NCBI GenBank assembly: GCA_046154665.1
Contig: JBJXFG010000104.1
Span: forward strand, 16,246 to 80,245
Reading direction: 5' to 3'
From: JAFLCM01 sp046154665
GTDB taxonomy: Bacteria > Planctomycetota > Phycisphaerae > Phycisphaerales > UBA1924
DNA length: 64,000 nt
Under the pieces are notes generated by a model. It made no database searches. It was not told the DNA's origin and saw nothing but the letters and a program-made list of their open reading frames with translations. This document shows, in pieces, positions 1 through 9,938 of the stretch. The translations under genes and the position numbers were made by a program. Positions within the stretch are counted from its first letter, which is position 1. Every line of letters starts with the position of its first letter.

Positions 1-3000
1 GAGAAGCCTTTGTGATCGATCGCCTGCACGTCGAACACATAAAACCCGGCCTTGCCTCGGGCGGCATAGAGGTATTCGCCCCGCAACTGCACATCCAGAA
101 TCTCGGCACCGTTGAACCAGCCGAGGGCACCCTTGCCGTCGTGGTGGTAGGCGGTCTTGAGTTCCCGCTTGTCCTCTTCGACGAACTTCTTGTACTCGTC
201 CGGCCACGCGAGGCTGTGGAAGTACGAACCGAACACGGCCTGCGGCTCATCGTGCTCGGTGGCGACCACCGCCTCAAGCCCCGCCGAGCCCTGTGCCACA
301 TAGATGAACCGCCCGAGGAAGTTCACCATGTTCGTGCCCTGCAGCATCAGCTGGGCCATCCAGGCGTTGTTGTCGCCGTCGCGTGAGGCGTGGCAGTCGG
401 TGCACATCTTGGTGGTGCCGCGCCCGCCGGTGGAGTGCGGGAAGTGCGGATTGAACGCCTGGCCCGAGTAGCCTTCGCCCGAGATGGTCTGCTGCTGCGA
501 ATAGATCCACTCGCGCAGCAGGTTCTGGCTGCTGACGATCACCGCCGAAGAGGAGCGCACGGGGACGATCTTCCCGCCCTTGACGCTGGAATCCCGACCC
601 AACTGGTACGTGTCGTCCCGCAGCACCTGGAAGTTGTACCGCGTGTAGTTCCGCGTGTACTTGTTCTCGTTGTGCAGCATCGGCGTGCGCTCGTTGGCCA
701 GCATCGGCAGGTGGCAGCCCGCGCAGCTCGTCATCCACGAGGTGTGACACGTGAAGCACTCAACCTTGTCCATCGAGTGCGCCAGCTTGCCCTCGCCCGC
801 CGCCCCGTCTTCCTTGGGCGCATCGCCCCAGCGAATCTGCCCCGACGCCCCGTCGCGGTACACCGTCTTGGCGTAGCGGCTCTTCTGCGCCACGTCAGGG
901 TTGGCCTTTGACCACGCGCTCTCGGGGTTGATGGTGTCGATGGTCTGCACCACCTCCCACTCGAGTTTCGGATCAACCGCCGAGCGCTGGATCAGCTTCC
1001 CGCCCTTCCACTCAAAGCGCCGCTTGCCGAACACGCGCGTACGCGACAGATCGGTCCCGACCACCTCGCCCTTGGCATTGCGCGGTGCCGCTGGCCCGGA
1101 CGTCTTGAGCGAAGCCCGGCTGTTGTAATCGCCGTGGCAATCCTGGCACCGAATCTCCACCGCGTTGCGAACCTCGCCGTACAGCTTCCCGTTCCCGTGC
1201 ATGTCCTGCTTGAAGTGGCAGTCGATGCAGTGCATCCCGGCGTCGAGGTGGATGTCGGCGAGGTGAACCGCCTTCTGCCACTTGTCGGGGTCGTTCGGAT
1301 CGATCGTGTTCCCGCGCGCGTCCAGCAGGTTGCCGCGCATGTCCTTCTTGTGGATGGCCCGGAACATCCAGCCGTGCCCGTGGAAATCGGCGAACTGATT
1401 GTGCGTGAGCTTCGAGTTGAACTCGTCGCTGCCGGTCTTCTCGAGGAACCCGACACCCGCCGCCTGGCCCTTGTGGCTCACCGCCGAGGGGTAGAGGTTG
1501 CCCCACAGCCCGCGCATGGCGGCGTCATCCGGGTTCTTCCGCAGGCTCTCCCAGCGCTGCTCGGGCGTGGGCTTCGCCGACTTGTTTGGATACATCCATT
1601 CGCCGTCGGATTCCAGGTCCCACCACATATAGCCCGTGTACGTGTTGGCGTACGACGTGCCCGGGTGGATGTGGCACACAATGCACTGGCTGGTCGGGAT
1701 CGCGTTGGTGAGCACATGCTTCACCGGGTGTCCGGATTCGTTCTTCGCGATCGTCGGGTCCTCGCTGTGCGAGTACCCCATGTTGCCCATCGCCGCCAGT
1801 TCTTTGCCGGAGTTCTTGACACTGCGGTCGTTGGCATACGGCGTGTGGCACGCGGTGCAGCCCGAGTGCCGGAAATCACCCGGATGGTCGTTCGTGCCAA
1901 CGAACTGCAGGATCGGATCGAGCAGCCGCGTCTTCTGCAACCCCAGCATCACCGGGTCGGTGCGGATCTTCGTCCCCAGCCCGCGCGGCGACAGCCCCTT
2001 GTCCGCCTTCCCGCTCTCCGCCAACGGGTTCGGGATGCCGATCACACCCGGCTCTTCGTTCGGCACCGGGCCGCCCGGCACCGGCAGCTTGGTCCCGCGC
2101 TCGAACACACGCAGCATGTTCCCCGGCTGCGTGATCGCCCACACCGGCAACGGCTGCAAGAACGGGATCACCCCGTCCCTCGACATCTCTTCATCCGTCG
2201 GCCTGCGGACCTTCTGAATCCCCTTCGAATCCGCCTCGATCACCCCCTGCAACCGCTGCGGCAAGCCGAACGCCGAATACGACTCGCCGTACACCGGAAT
2301 CTTGTTGGGGATGCTCCCGTTGTTGTACAGCGCCGCGCCCCACAGTTGCGCCCCGTGGGCCATCATCGAATGCCCGACGTTGGCGACCTCCGCGGCGTGG
2401 CACTTGCCGCACGCCCAGTCGGCGATCCGTAGATCGCCCGGATTGATGAAGCGGACGAACTCGGGCGATTCCTGGTTCAGCAGCGCCGAGGTCGCCTCGG
2501 GGTTCCGAGACCCGTGCAGCGTGCCGTGAGCGCCATCGTGGCCCGATCCGTCGTGGCCACCCTCACCATGCGCGTCCTCACCATGCTCGCCCTCGCCATG
2601 ACCGCCGGCGGCGTGCTCTTCGTGATGATGGTCCCCATACTTGATCGTCGGCGATCCGTACCACGCCTGCGGATTCCGCGGCTGCACGTGCGCCTTCATC
2701 AGCGCCGCCAGATACACCGAATCGGTGATCTGCGTCCCCGGCTTGCCCGGCCGCCCCGGCTTGTCCATCGTTGACTTCACCGCGGCATCACCGCCGTGGC
2801 AGTCCACGCACGAGATCGCCGGGTTATCGCCGGGGTGGGCGTTGTAGTGCTCGGTCTCGCCGTGGCACGAGATGCACCCCGCCGAAGCCGCCAGCGCCGC
2901 CGCCTTGTCTGCGTGCGCGACCTCACCGGCCCGCGGCGCCATCCGCGCCGCCAACTCCACCTTCGCCTTCTCAGGGTCCGCCATCGACTTGCGGAACTCC

Positions 3001-3107
3001 AAATCCCACGGCTCGGCGTTCCGCCAATAGTGCGCGTGCTCGCACGCGACCAGCACGCCGACCAGACCAACCAAGCCAATCGCGATTTTGTAACGGGTCG
3101 CCAGCAT
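1..3107 (-). CDS. Decaheme cytochrome c lipoprotein (partial, runs off left edge)
   Basis: Reading the minus strand from an ATG at 3107 gives an open frame to the window edge, about 1035 residues without a stop. Ten CxxCH haem c motifs are visible at residues about 78, 100, 233, 417, 475, 627, 654, 784, 795 and 902, and a His-rich stretch lies at 159-198. The N-terminus is a hydrophobic segment ending in L-V-A-C (Cys22), a lipobox, so the protein is probably a lipid-anchored periplasmic or outer-membrane electron carrier. The visible C-terminal part (L-R-G-E-Y-L-Y-A-A-R-G-K) resembles LVIVD-type propeller repeats. A weak GGAAG precedes the ATG. It follows the barrel gene by 52 bases in the same direction, so the two are probably co-transcribed. 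The electron donor and acceptor cannot be told from the sequence. Confidence 0.93.
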   Translation of the reverse strand, partial: MLATRYKIAIGLVGLVGVLVACEHAHYWRNAEPWDLEFRKSMADPEKAKVELAARMAPRAGEVAHADKAAALAASAGCISCHGETEHYNAHPGDNPAISCVDCHGGDAAVKSTMDKPGRPGKPGTQITDSVYLAALMKAHVQPRNPQAWYGSPTIKYGDHHHEEHAAGGHGEGEHGEDAHGEGGHDGSGHDGAHGTLHGSRNPEATSALLNQESPEFVRFINPGDLRIADWACGKCHAAEVANVGHSMMAHGAQLWGAALYNNGSIPNKIPVYGESYSAFGLPQRLQGVIEADSKGIQKVRRPTDEEMSRDGVIPFLQPLPVWAITQPGNMLRVFERGTKLPVPGGPVPNEEPGVIGIPNPLAESGKADKGLSPRGLGTKIRTDPVMLGLQKTRLLDPILQFVGTNDHPGDFRHSGCTACHTPYANDRSVKNSGKELAAMGNMGYSHSEDPTIAKNESGHPVKHVLTNAIPTSQCIVCHIHPGTSYANTYTGYMWWDLESDGEWMYPNKSAKPTPEQRWESLRKNPDDAAMRGLWGNLYPSAVSHKGQAAGVGFLEKTGSDEFNSKLTHNQFADFHGHGWMFRAIHKKDMRGNLLDARGNTIDPNDPDKWQKAVHLADIHLDAGMHCIDCHFKQDMHGNGKLYGEVRNAVEIRCQDCHGDYNSRASLKTSGPAAPRNAKGEVVGTDLSRTRVFGKRRFEWKGGKLIQRSAVDPKLEWEVVQTIDTINPESAWSKANPDVAQKSRYAKTVYRDGASGQIRWGDAPKEDGAAGEGKLAHSMDKVECFTCHTSWMTSCAGCHLPMLANERTPMLHNENKYTRNYTRYNFQVLRDDTYQLGRDSSVKGGKIVPVRSSSAVIVSSQNLLREWIYSQQQTISGEGYSGQAFNPHFPHSTGGRGTTKMCTDCHASRDGDNNAWMAQLMLQGTNMVNFLGRFIYVAQGSAGLEAVVATEHDEPQAVFGSYFHSLAWPDEYKKFVEEDKRELKTAYHHDGKGALGWFNGAEILDVQLRGEYLYAARGKAGFYVFDVQAIDHKGF

Positions 3108-3159
3108 GGATTCTGCTTCCGTTCCTGATGCCTAGTGCCCAGTCCCTAGTGCCTTCAGA

Positions 3160-5199
3160 TCAATACGTCAGTGTCAGCCCAAAGAAAACCTGATGCAGCG
3201 TCCGGCCGCTCTCGTAGATGTCCTTGAACCCCTCGTCGGGGAAGAACAGGCTGCCGCCCGCCGTGAAGATCACGTTGTTGTTCAGGAACGGCCGGTACTG
3301 GAGCGACAGGTTGATCTCGCGCCCCAGATACGGGTCGATGTCGTTCTGGTTCAACGCGTACTCCAGCGTCTCGGTCTCGGCCAGCCAGATCCAGTTTGCG
3401 TTGAAGCTCGCGCGCAACTTCGGCGTGATCTCCGCGTCAAACCCCGTGTTCGCCAGCAGCGTCCCGGGGTTCACGAAGTTCGACTGACCCTCGGTCTTGC
3501 TCGACCTCAGGTGGTTGAAAAACGTGCCGGGGTTGGTCAGGCGCACGCCCGCAACGCCCAGGCCGTTGCTCTGGAAATAGCTCGAAGGCCCGCCCGCGAA
3601 CACCGGGTTGTCGATGATCCCGTCGAACCCGCCGCCGGTGTCGTCGGTCGGATCATCATCGCCCGAGGCGTACAGCACCGCCGCCTTGGGACGCAGCCAG
3701 TCAAAGTCGGCGCTCAGCTCGACCGCCGCGAAGTACGCGCTGATGTCAACTTCCTTGCCGGCCAGCGGGTTCCCGTCGTCGTTGCCCGCCGCGTAATAGA
3801 AAGCGTGCGTGATGTTGAGCCGATCGATGTGCCCGTCGCCGGTCCACCCGAAGTAGTACGCGTCGAGCGAGTGCTCGTTGGCTGACCCGATCAGATCGGG
3901 CCTGACGATGAACCCGTTGTCGTCGCGCCGGCTGTTCGACTGGTCATGGTTCCAGTGGAAGCTGAACTGCGTCGTGTACCCCAGCCAGATGAAGTCCTGG
4001 ATGTAGAAGTTCGCGATCAGCACCTGCTGGTCGCGCCAGTCGAACTCGTTCAGCCCCGAGTTCGTGTCCTTCTCCACCTGGTTGAAAAAGGCGAGGTTGT
4101 ACTGGTACTTGTTCGAGGCGGCGTTGCCGAAAAACCGGATGCCGTCCGAAACGTCGTTGTAGATGAAACCCTTGAAGTCCGACGAGAACAGCTGGCGTCC
4201 GATCTGGACGGCGGCGATGTCAAAGTAGGGCGAGGTATCCCCCAGGTGATACTCGAAGAACGCCGTCTGCAGCGCTGCGTGCTTGTCGGTGCGGGTGTTG
4301 TCACGGCGCGGGTTGATGTTCGTCGCGTTGTTCTCTTCAAGGTCCAGATAGTTGATGTTGTACGCCCCGGTGATGTTCAACCGCCAGTCCACCGGCCGGA
4401 ACGACGCGTACCCCTTGAACATGTCGAACACGGTCAGGAACGTCTGGTTCACAAACGTGAACTTGCCGGAGCCGAAGTTCTCCAGCGAGTTCGGGTTCGA
4501 CGCCGACACCCCCGAGGGCACAGGCAGCCGCCCGAACTTCGCGAACGTGTCGGACACGAACGTCAGGTTGAGAAAAATGTCCTCGCCGATGATCGGGTAA
4601 TCGCCCTTCAAAACGTTCCGGTCGTACGGGTTGAGCGGGTGCCCAAGCGTGTACGGCGAATCCCCGCCCGTCGCGTTCATCAAAATCGAATCCGACGGTG
4701 CCACCCGGTTGTACCGGTTCCACGTCGGCCAACCGATCCGCCAACGGTCCGGCACCGAGATCGTCTCCCGAGGCAGCAGCCCGCCGCCCCCCGCGCCCCC
4801 CCCCGCGCCGCCGTCACCCTTCTCACCACCGATCGGCGGCCAGGTGCTGTCCCCCGCGTAACCCTGCACATCCGAAGGAGGCAAATCCAACGGAACCGCG
4901 GGGGCCATCGGCGCTTGATCCGCGCCCCCAGCCCCGGCGTCCTTCGCGGGCTCTTCCTTCTTCGCCTCGTCCTTCTTCTCGGAAGCCGCACCCGGCGCAC
5001 CGCCCTCGCTCTTCGCGCCGTCGGCCTTCGCGCCCTCGCTCTTCTCCGCTTCCGGCTTCGCTGGCTCCGAAGCCGGCTCCTTCCGCGGCGGCGGCCGCTC
5101 CGCCCACGCCTCAGGCACACACGCCAACAGCGCGCACGCCGCCCCCGCGGCCAAAACCAACCGGCGCAGATCAACCCGGCGCCGATCAACGCCGACCAT
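3160..5199 (-). CDS. Predicted outer-membrane beta-barrel (porin-like) protein
   Basis: About 679 residues from the ATG at 5199. A hydrophobic signal-like segment (residues about 10-30) is followed by a low-complexity linker of Pro, Glu, Lys and Ala, then by about 500 residues of alternating aromatic/polar strands ending in F-F-G-L-T-L-T-Y, the terminal aromatic pattern of outer-membrane barrels. No family is recognised with certainty. The gene precedes the decaheme cytochrome, an order that recalls porin-cytochrome conduits such as MtrAB or PioAB, but no MtrB-specific feature was identified. Reading could start further upstream (to 5334); 5199 was chosen because it puts the signal-like segment near the N-terminus. 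Its ribosome-binding site is poor. Confidence 0.8.
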   Translation of the reverse strand: MVGVDRRRVDLRRLVLAAGAACALLACVPEAWAERPPPRKEPASEPAKPEAEKSEGAKADGAKSEGGAPGAASEKKDEAKKEEPAKDAGAGGADQAPMAPAVPLDLPPSDVQGYAGDSTWPPIGGEKGDGGAGGGAGGGGLLPRETISVPDRWRIGWPTWNRYNRVAPSDSILMNATGGDSPYTLGHPLNPYDRNVLKGDYPIIGEDIFLNLTFVSDTFAKFGRLPVPSGVSASNPNSLENFGSGKFTFVNQTFLTVFDMFKGYASFRPVDWRLNITGAYNINYLDLEENNATNINPRRDNTRTDKHAALQTAFFEYHLGDTSPYFDIAAVQIGRQLFSSDFKGFIYNDVSDGIRFFGNAASNKYQYNLAFFNQVEKDTNSGLNEFDWRDQQVLIANFYIQDFIWLGYTTQFSFHWNHDQSNSRRDDNGFIVRPDLIGSANEHSLDAYYFGWTGDGHIDRLNITHAFYYAAGNDDGNPLAGKEVDISAYFAAVELSADFDWLRPKAAVLYASGDDDPTDDTGGGFDGIIDNPVFAGGPSSYFQSNGLGVAGVRLTNPGTFFNHLRSSKTEGQSNFVNPGTLLANTGFDAEITPKLRASFNANWIWLAETETLEYALNQNDIDPYLGREINLSLQYRPFLNNNVIFTAGGSLFFPDEGFKDIYESGRTLHQVFFGLTLTY

Positions 5200-5619
5200 C
5201 TCAACCCGACCCACGATCACGCGCGAGCGATGATGCACAAGACCCTCCACGCACAAGTGAGTGTCGCCGATTCCGCCCCGCGAACCTAAACCCAATCGCG
5301 CCGCGATGCAACGCGCCCCGGCCCACGCGCTCACGCCCTCGCCTGTCCCACCCGCTCAACTGATCCCAAGTCTCAACGCTGCGAGCTCGGTCGCTCGCGC
5401 CCCGTGCCACTGATGGCGGCCTCCTCGCCGACATCAGTGCCGATCAACCCACGCGCCGCCGACACGCGATCCGTGCCTCCGACCTGTCCTCAGGTCGGTG
5501 CTCCCTTTCTCGCACACGCACCGCGCTTGACGCGCAACCCATCATCGATCACGCTCACCCACGCCCAGCGCGGGCCCACAATCCCGCCCGCGCCATCACG
5601 TCATCCACGGAGGCCCATC
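5200..5619. other. Gene-free gap between divergent genes
   Basis: This 420-base stretch separates the divergent barrel gene and the HbpS-like gene and should hold both promoters. Reading frames continue through it upstream of both chosen starts but encode Pro/Arg-rich sequence with no recognisable domain. A small palindrome (gacctgtcctcaggtc) lies near 5490. No clear -35/-10 pair was identified. Confidence 0.4.
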
Positions 5620-8352
5620 GTGCAGACCCCCCGCAACACACGCACCTCGCGCCCCTCCCGCGCCCCCAGATCTCCCCGCACCCCCCGCTTCGAACCCCTC
5701 GAAGCACGCGAACTCCTCAGCGCCCTCCCCGACCCCTCGCTCGCCCTCACACTCAATGAGATCAAGGGCGTCTTCTCCGCCTGCGTCGCCCGCGCCACCC
5801 AACTCGGCGTCAACGCCACCATCTCGCTCGTGGACCGCGAAGGGAACATCCTCGGCGTCGTCCGCATGCGCGACACCACACTCCGCTTCGACACCGGACA
5901 ATCCACCATCATCGGCGGAGGCGTCGGGGGCCTCGAAGGCATCTCGCTCCCTTCCTCCATCTTCGCCACCAGCAAAGCCGGCACCGCCGCCTTCCTCTCC
6001 ACCACCGGCAACGCCTTCTCCACACGCACCGCCGGCTTCATCATCCAGCAGAACTTCCCGGGCGGAGCCAAGAACGCACCCTCCGGCCCGCTCTTCGGCG
6101 TCCAGCTCTCCTCGCTTCCCACCTCCGACCTCAACCGCCTCCCCATCGGCCTCGCTGGTGATCCCGGCGGCCTGCCCCTCTACCGCTCTGGCACCCCCAT
6201 CGCCGGCATCGGCGTCGAACTCGACGGCGTCTACAGCGCTCCCGCCAGCCGACTCGGCTCGCAGCCCACCGACGAAGAGCGCATCGCCGCCGCCGCACTC
6301 ACATCCTTCCCCCCGCCCGGCAACATCCGAGCCAACAACATCCTCGTCGGCGGCATCCGCTTCGCCTTCCTCGAAGCCGGCATCCCCTCCGCGTCCGACC
6401 TCGGCACCCTCCCCGACTTCGACACCCTCGTCGCCGCCAACCGCCTCACCGTCCTCTCGCAGCCCGCCGTCTCGCCCGCCACCCGATTCGCCACACGTTC
6501 TCTCGGCACCATCCCCGGCGACACGATCTTCGGCTTCCAGCAAAACTACGTCGAGACCTTCGCCGTGAGAGGTGACACCGCCTTCGCCGTGCAGCCCACC
6601 AGCACGTTGGTGCGCCGCCTGAACAGCATCAGCATCGCCACCGGCGCGTCCACCTTCGTCGCTGATCTCTCCGGCCCCGCCGCAGGCCAGGTCCCCGTCG
6701 GCCACCGCACCAACGGCGTTTCGCTCGACGACCGAGCCACCGCCGACCCCGCCGACGACCGCCTCTATCTCTCCAACCAGGAAAGCGGCAACATCCACGC
6801 CTTCAGCGCCGCCACCGGCGCACCGCTCTCAGCCACCGCCACAACCCCCGCCACGCCGCTGCGCGACGCCCAGGTCATCCAGTCCGGCGGCAACACCTTC
6901 GTCGTCGGCATCACCTCCGCCAACGGCAACCTCGTCCGACTCGACGCCGCCCAGTTCGGCAGTGGGGGGGCCACTGTGGTCAATCTCACCCCCGCCGGCC
7001 CCGACACCATCGACTCATTCACCAATGGTGAAGCAGGCGTCTTCGCCGTCCGCGCCGGGCCCGTCGGCGTCCTCTCCGCCAAGCGCGAACTCATCCGCGT
7101 CAACCTCGACGGTACCGGCTCCACCCTCATCGCCAACATCTCCGACAACGGGCCCAACGAAGGCTCCAACAGCCAGCCCATCCCCGTCCTTGTCTACGAC
7201 AACAACAACACCGTCGGCGTCACCGCCGACGACACCCTCATCGCCCAGAACTCCACCCGCGGCACGCAGTTCCGCATGAACGTCGCCACCGCCGCCATCG
7301 CCGCGCCGCAGATCGAGATCGTCAACCCCAGCTTCGTCCTCACCTCCGCGCGCCAGGGGCCCAACGGCACCATCGTCGGCGTCTCCGATCCCTACACCGG
7401 CTCGGGCGGCGGAGCCCAACTGCAGCGCCTCACCGTCGCCGATGTCACCAACGCCGCCAACCTCACCTCTCTCACCGGCATCGACACCACCGCCCTCACC
7501 CGCGCCGGCGTTCTCGTGAACGGCACCCCCGCGCTCACCCCCGCCGAAGTCGAGACGATTCTCACCCAGGCCCACCGCGAAAACGCGCGGCTCCGCGCCG
7601 CCATCCGCCGCGACCGACCCCAGGTCTCGCAGGTCACCGTCAGCGTGTGCGACCTCAAGGGCAACCTGCTGGGCGTGTTCCGCACCCCGGACGCGCCCGT
7701 CTTCGGCTTCGACGTCTCGCTGCAAAAAGCCCGCAGCGCCATGTTCTTCTCGCGCCCCGACGCCGGCACCATCCTCGACACCGCCGACGCCGGCGTCTAC
7801 GCCCGCTTCGCCAACGCCGTCCGGGCCCAGGGTGTCCCCCTCGACGGCTCGATCGCCATCGCCGAGCGCACCATCGGCTTCATCGCACGCCCCACCCTCC
7901 CCGACGGCATCCCCCGCTCCGGCCCCGGCGGCCTCTCCGCCCTCGCCCCCGACACCTTCTCACCCTTCAACACCGGCCTCCAAACCCAGCTCACCCTCCC
8001 CAACATCTTCCGCTACGCCTTCGAGTTCCTCAGCGTCAACGAAGCCGACGCCCTCCGCCTCTTCAACCGCGACCTCATCGGCGGCGGCAACGTCACCACC
8101 AACGCCTTCCCGCTCCAGAACGGCCTCCAGATCTTCCCCGGTGCCGTCCCCCTCTACAAGAACGGCCAGCTCGTCGGCGGCGTCGGCGTCTCCGGCGACG
8201 GCATCGAACAAGACGACTCCATCGCCTTCAATGGCGCCGGAGGCTTCCAGCAGTTCGGCCCCGGCGTCCAACGCGCCGACAAGATCCGCATCACCCAGAA
8301 GCTCCGTCTGCCGTACATCAAGTTCCCACGCAAGCCTTCAGGCGGGTTCTAA
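5620..8352 (+). CDS. Exported protein with LEPR-like N-terminus and two HbpS/GlcG-type domains
   Basis: About 910 residues from the GTG at 5620, which follows CACGGAGG. Residues about 20-35 carry F-E-P-L-E-A-R-E-L-L-S, the LEPR-type motif of planctomycete surface or exported proteins. Two regions look like haem-binding/degrading HbpS-GlcG (DUF336) domains: residues about 40-300 (I-S-L-V-D-R-E-G-N-I-L-G-V then L-Y-R-S-G-T-P-I-A-G-I-G-V) and about 640-910 (V-S-V-C-D-L-K-G-N-L-L-G-V then L-Y-K-N-G-Q-L-V-G-G-V-G-V-S-G-D-G). Between them is a beta-rich region that may be propeller-like. Most sense codons end in C, as for other plus-strand genes in this half. The ligand is unknown; haem binding is only suggested by the family. 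The long frame extends to 5404, but that part has no domain. Confidence 0.82.
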   Translation: MQTPRNTRTSRPSRAPRSPRTPRFEPLEARELLSALPDPSLALTLNEIKGVFSACVARATQLGVNATISLVDREGNILGVVRMRDTTLRFDTGQSTIIGGGVGGLEGISLPSSIFATSKAGTAAFLSTTGNAFSTRTAGFIIQQNFPGGAKNAPSGPLFGVQLSSLPTSDLNRLPIGLAGDPGGLPLYRSGTPIAGIGVELDGVYSAPASRLGSQPTDEERIAAAALTSFPPPGNIRANNILVGGIRFAFLEAGIPSASDLGTLPDFDTLVAANRLTVLSQPAVSPATRFATRSLGTIPGDTIFGFQQNYVETFAVRGDTAFAVQPTSTLVRRLNSISIATGASTFVADLSGPAAGQVPVGHRTNGVSLDDRATADPADDRLYLSNQESGNIHAFSAATGAPLSATATTPATPLRDAQVIQSGGNTFVVGITSANGNLVRLDAAQFGSGGATVVNLTPAGPDTIDSFTNGEAGVFAVRAGPVGVLSAKRELIRVNLDGTGSTLIANISDNGPNEGSNSQPIPVLVYDNNNTVGVTADDTLIAQNSTRGTQFRMNVATAAIAAPQIEIVNPSFVLTSARQGPNGTIVGVSDPYTGSGGGAQLQRLTVADVTNAANLTSLTGIDTTALTRAGVLVNGTPALTPAEVETILTQAHRENARLRAAIRRDRPQVSQVTVSVCDLKGNLLGVFRTPDAPVFGFDVSLQKARSAMFFSRPDAGTILDTADAGVYARFANAVRAQGVPLDGSIAIAERTIGFIARPTLPDGIPRSGPGGLSALAPDTFSPFNTGLQTQLTLPNIFRYAFEFLSVNEADALRLFNRDLIGGGNVTTNAFPLQNGLQIFPGAVPLYKNGQLVGGVGVSGDGIEQDDSIAFNGAGGFQQFGPGVQRADKIRITQKLRLPYIKFPRKPSGGF

Positions 8353-8390
8353 GCCTCAGTCCATCTCAGTTTCATCCGAGCCCCAAAGAG

Positions 8391-8421
8391 TCCGTCCGAG
8401 CCCCGAGCGCGAGCTCGGGGC
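8391..8421. repeat. GC-rich palindrome
   Basis: The stretch around 8398-8418 reads ccccgagcgcgagctcgggg, a strong hairpin in the gap between the HbpS-like gene and the sugar dehydrogenase. It resembles the core of the gagccc(a/g)gagcg REP family seen at 33710, 35390 and 45221. It lacks a U-run, so a terminator role is uncertain. Confidence 0.45.
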
Positions 8422-8537
8422 CTCGGCCCCCGCAAGCATTCGTGAAGTTCTCGCCAGGCCGCCTCGAAGAGTGGAACACCAAATCGCCAGTCACGAAGCG
8501 ACAGGGTCAAACCGTCTTCCGCTCGCGAGAACCCACG

Positions 8538-9938
8538 ATGAAACCCAAACGCCCGCCCCGATTCAAAGCGAGCATCGTCGCGGCTCTCGTGGGGCTCGCA
8601 GCAACCGAGTCACTCGTCGACGCACAGCCGATCACCTATCGAACGGTGACAAGCACCGTTCGCAACGCCATCTGGGCCTGCAGCCCGCCCGGCCGAACCG
8701 ACCTGATGTTCGTGGCGTCGAAGGAAGGCGTCGTTTCAGCACTCGACTTGCAGACGGGTGCCTTGCTGGCCGTCCCTCCACTCGTGCTGCCGGACGTGAT
8801 CCGCTTCGGTGAAGCCGGCCTCCTCGGCATGGCTTGCCACCCGGACTTTGAGTCCAACGGCTATCTCTACCTTTACTACACCCGCGAGGTGTGGCCGTTC
8901 CATCCAGATTCCTGGCTTCAGCTCACGCTGGTTCGATACACCTGTCCGGGCCCCGCGCGGGACGCTCCAGGCCCAGCTTCGCGAGCGATCATCGCCAGCC
9001 TTCTTGCAGAGTGGCCGAGTAACCTCCACGTCGGCGGATGGATCGGATTCGGACCCGACAACCTGCTGTACTGGGCCATCGGAGACTCACAGAGTCCTCT
9101 GTCTGCCCAGAACACCGCCGCCGTCAACGGCAAAGTCCTCCGCATCGATGTCGACCGCGACGAGTTCCCCGCGGATCCAATACGCAACTACGCCATCCCA
9201 CCCACAAACCCCTTTGCCGGCGGCCCAGACTTGGGAGAGGTATTCCTCTGGGGCCTTCGCAACCCGTTCCGCTGCGGCTTCGATTCCGAGAGACGAATCC
9301 TCTATGTCGGCGATGTTGGCTCGAGCTATCGAGAGGAGCTCTCGGCGGTCCACATCGACGAGCCCGGATCAAACCTCGGGTGGCCGTGCTACGAAGGCAC
9401 GATGAGCCCGTGGTGGGCCGACGTGTGCGACGGCATGGGGCCCGTTCGATTTCCGATCATTGAATACAACGACGATGTGCCACCCCTGCTCCGACAAGGG
9501 CAGTCGATCATCACCGGCGGGGCCTACACCGGTTGCGCCGTCCCTGACCTTCGCCACCGGGTCTTGCTGACGGACTACTTCTGGAACAACGAGTTCTATT
9601 CGTTCTCCCATGAGAACCAGACGGTGTCGAATCTCACCCGTCACATGCTCCCCGGCCTCGGCGGTCGGATCACCGGCTTCGCCCGCGACGGCAAAGGCGA
9701 AATCTACATCCTCTCAAGCTCCGGCATCCACAAACTCATCCCCGCCACCGCCCAATCCGCCGACCTCAACGCCGACGGCAGCGTCAACACCCCAGACCTC
9801 ATCTTCCTCCTCAGCCGCTTCTCCCACCCCGCGCCGGCGGGCTCCCCAAACGCCGTCGCAGACTTCAACACCGACGCCGTCATTAACACCCCCGATCTCA
9901 CCTACTTCCTCAACCGCTTCGGCACCACATGCCCGTAA
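8538..9938 (+). CDS. PQQ-type sugar dehydrogenase (GSDH fold) with dockerin-like C-terminus
   Basis: 466 residues from the ATG at 8538, with a signal peptide-like N-terminus (residues 1-29, ending near V-D-A-Q). The body has the glucose/sorbosone dehydrogenase six-bladed propeller signatures G-K-V-L-R-I-D-V-D, G-E-V-F-L-W-G-L-R-N-P-F-R, Y-V-G-D-V-G and G-S-N-L-G-W-P-C-Y-E-G. Enzymes of this family oxidise sugars with pyrroloquinoline quinone; the substrate here is unknown. Residues about 405-466 form two calcium-loop repeats (D-L-N-A-D-G-S-V-N-T-P-D-L and D-F-N-T-D-A-V-I-N-T-P-D-L) and end with a cysteine (T-T-C-P), as in several other secreted proteins of this window. The tail probably anchors or docks the enzyme outside the cell. 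Confidence 0.88.
   Translation: MKPKRPPRFKASIVAALVGLAATESLVDAQPITYRTVTSTVRNAIWACSPPGRTDLMFVASKEGVVSALDLQTGALLAVPPLVLPDVIRFGEAGLLGMACHPDFESNGYLYLYYTREVWPFHPDSWLQLTLVRYTCPGPARDAPGPASRAIIASLLAEWPSNLHVGGWIGFGPDNLLYWAIGDSQSPLSAQNTAAVNGKVLRIDVDRDEFPADPIRNYAIPPTNPFAGGPDLGEVFLWGLRNPFRCGFDSERRILYVGDVGSSYREELSAVHIDEPGSNLGWPCYEGTMSPWWADVCDGMGPVRFPIIEYNDDVPPLLRQGQSIITGGAYTGCAVPDLRHRVLLTDYFWNNEFYSFSHENQTVSNLTRHMLPGLGGRITGFARDGKGEIYILSSSGIHKLIPATAQSADLNADGSVNTPDLIFLLSRFSHPAPAGSPNAVADFNTDAVINTPDLTYFLNRFGTTCP

Noticed and set aside
1134..2432. Long plus-strand open frame opposite the multihaem cytochrome
   Set aside because: It is a shadow of the minus-strand coding frame; its translation is Arg/Val/His-rich with no domain, while the minus strand gives ten CxxCH motifs.
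3946..5289. Plus-strand open frame opposite the barrel gene
   Set aside because: Arg/Val/Pro-rich translation without domain; the minus strand has the barrel pattern and C-terminal aromatic residues.
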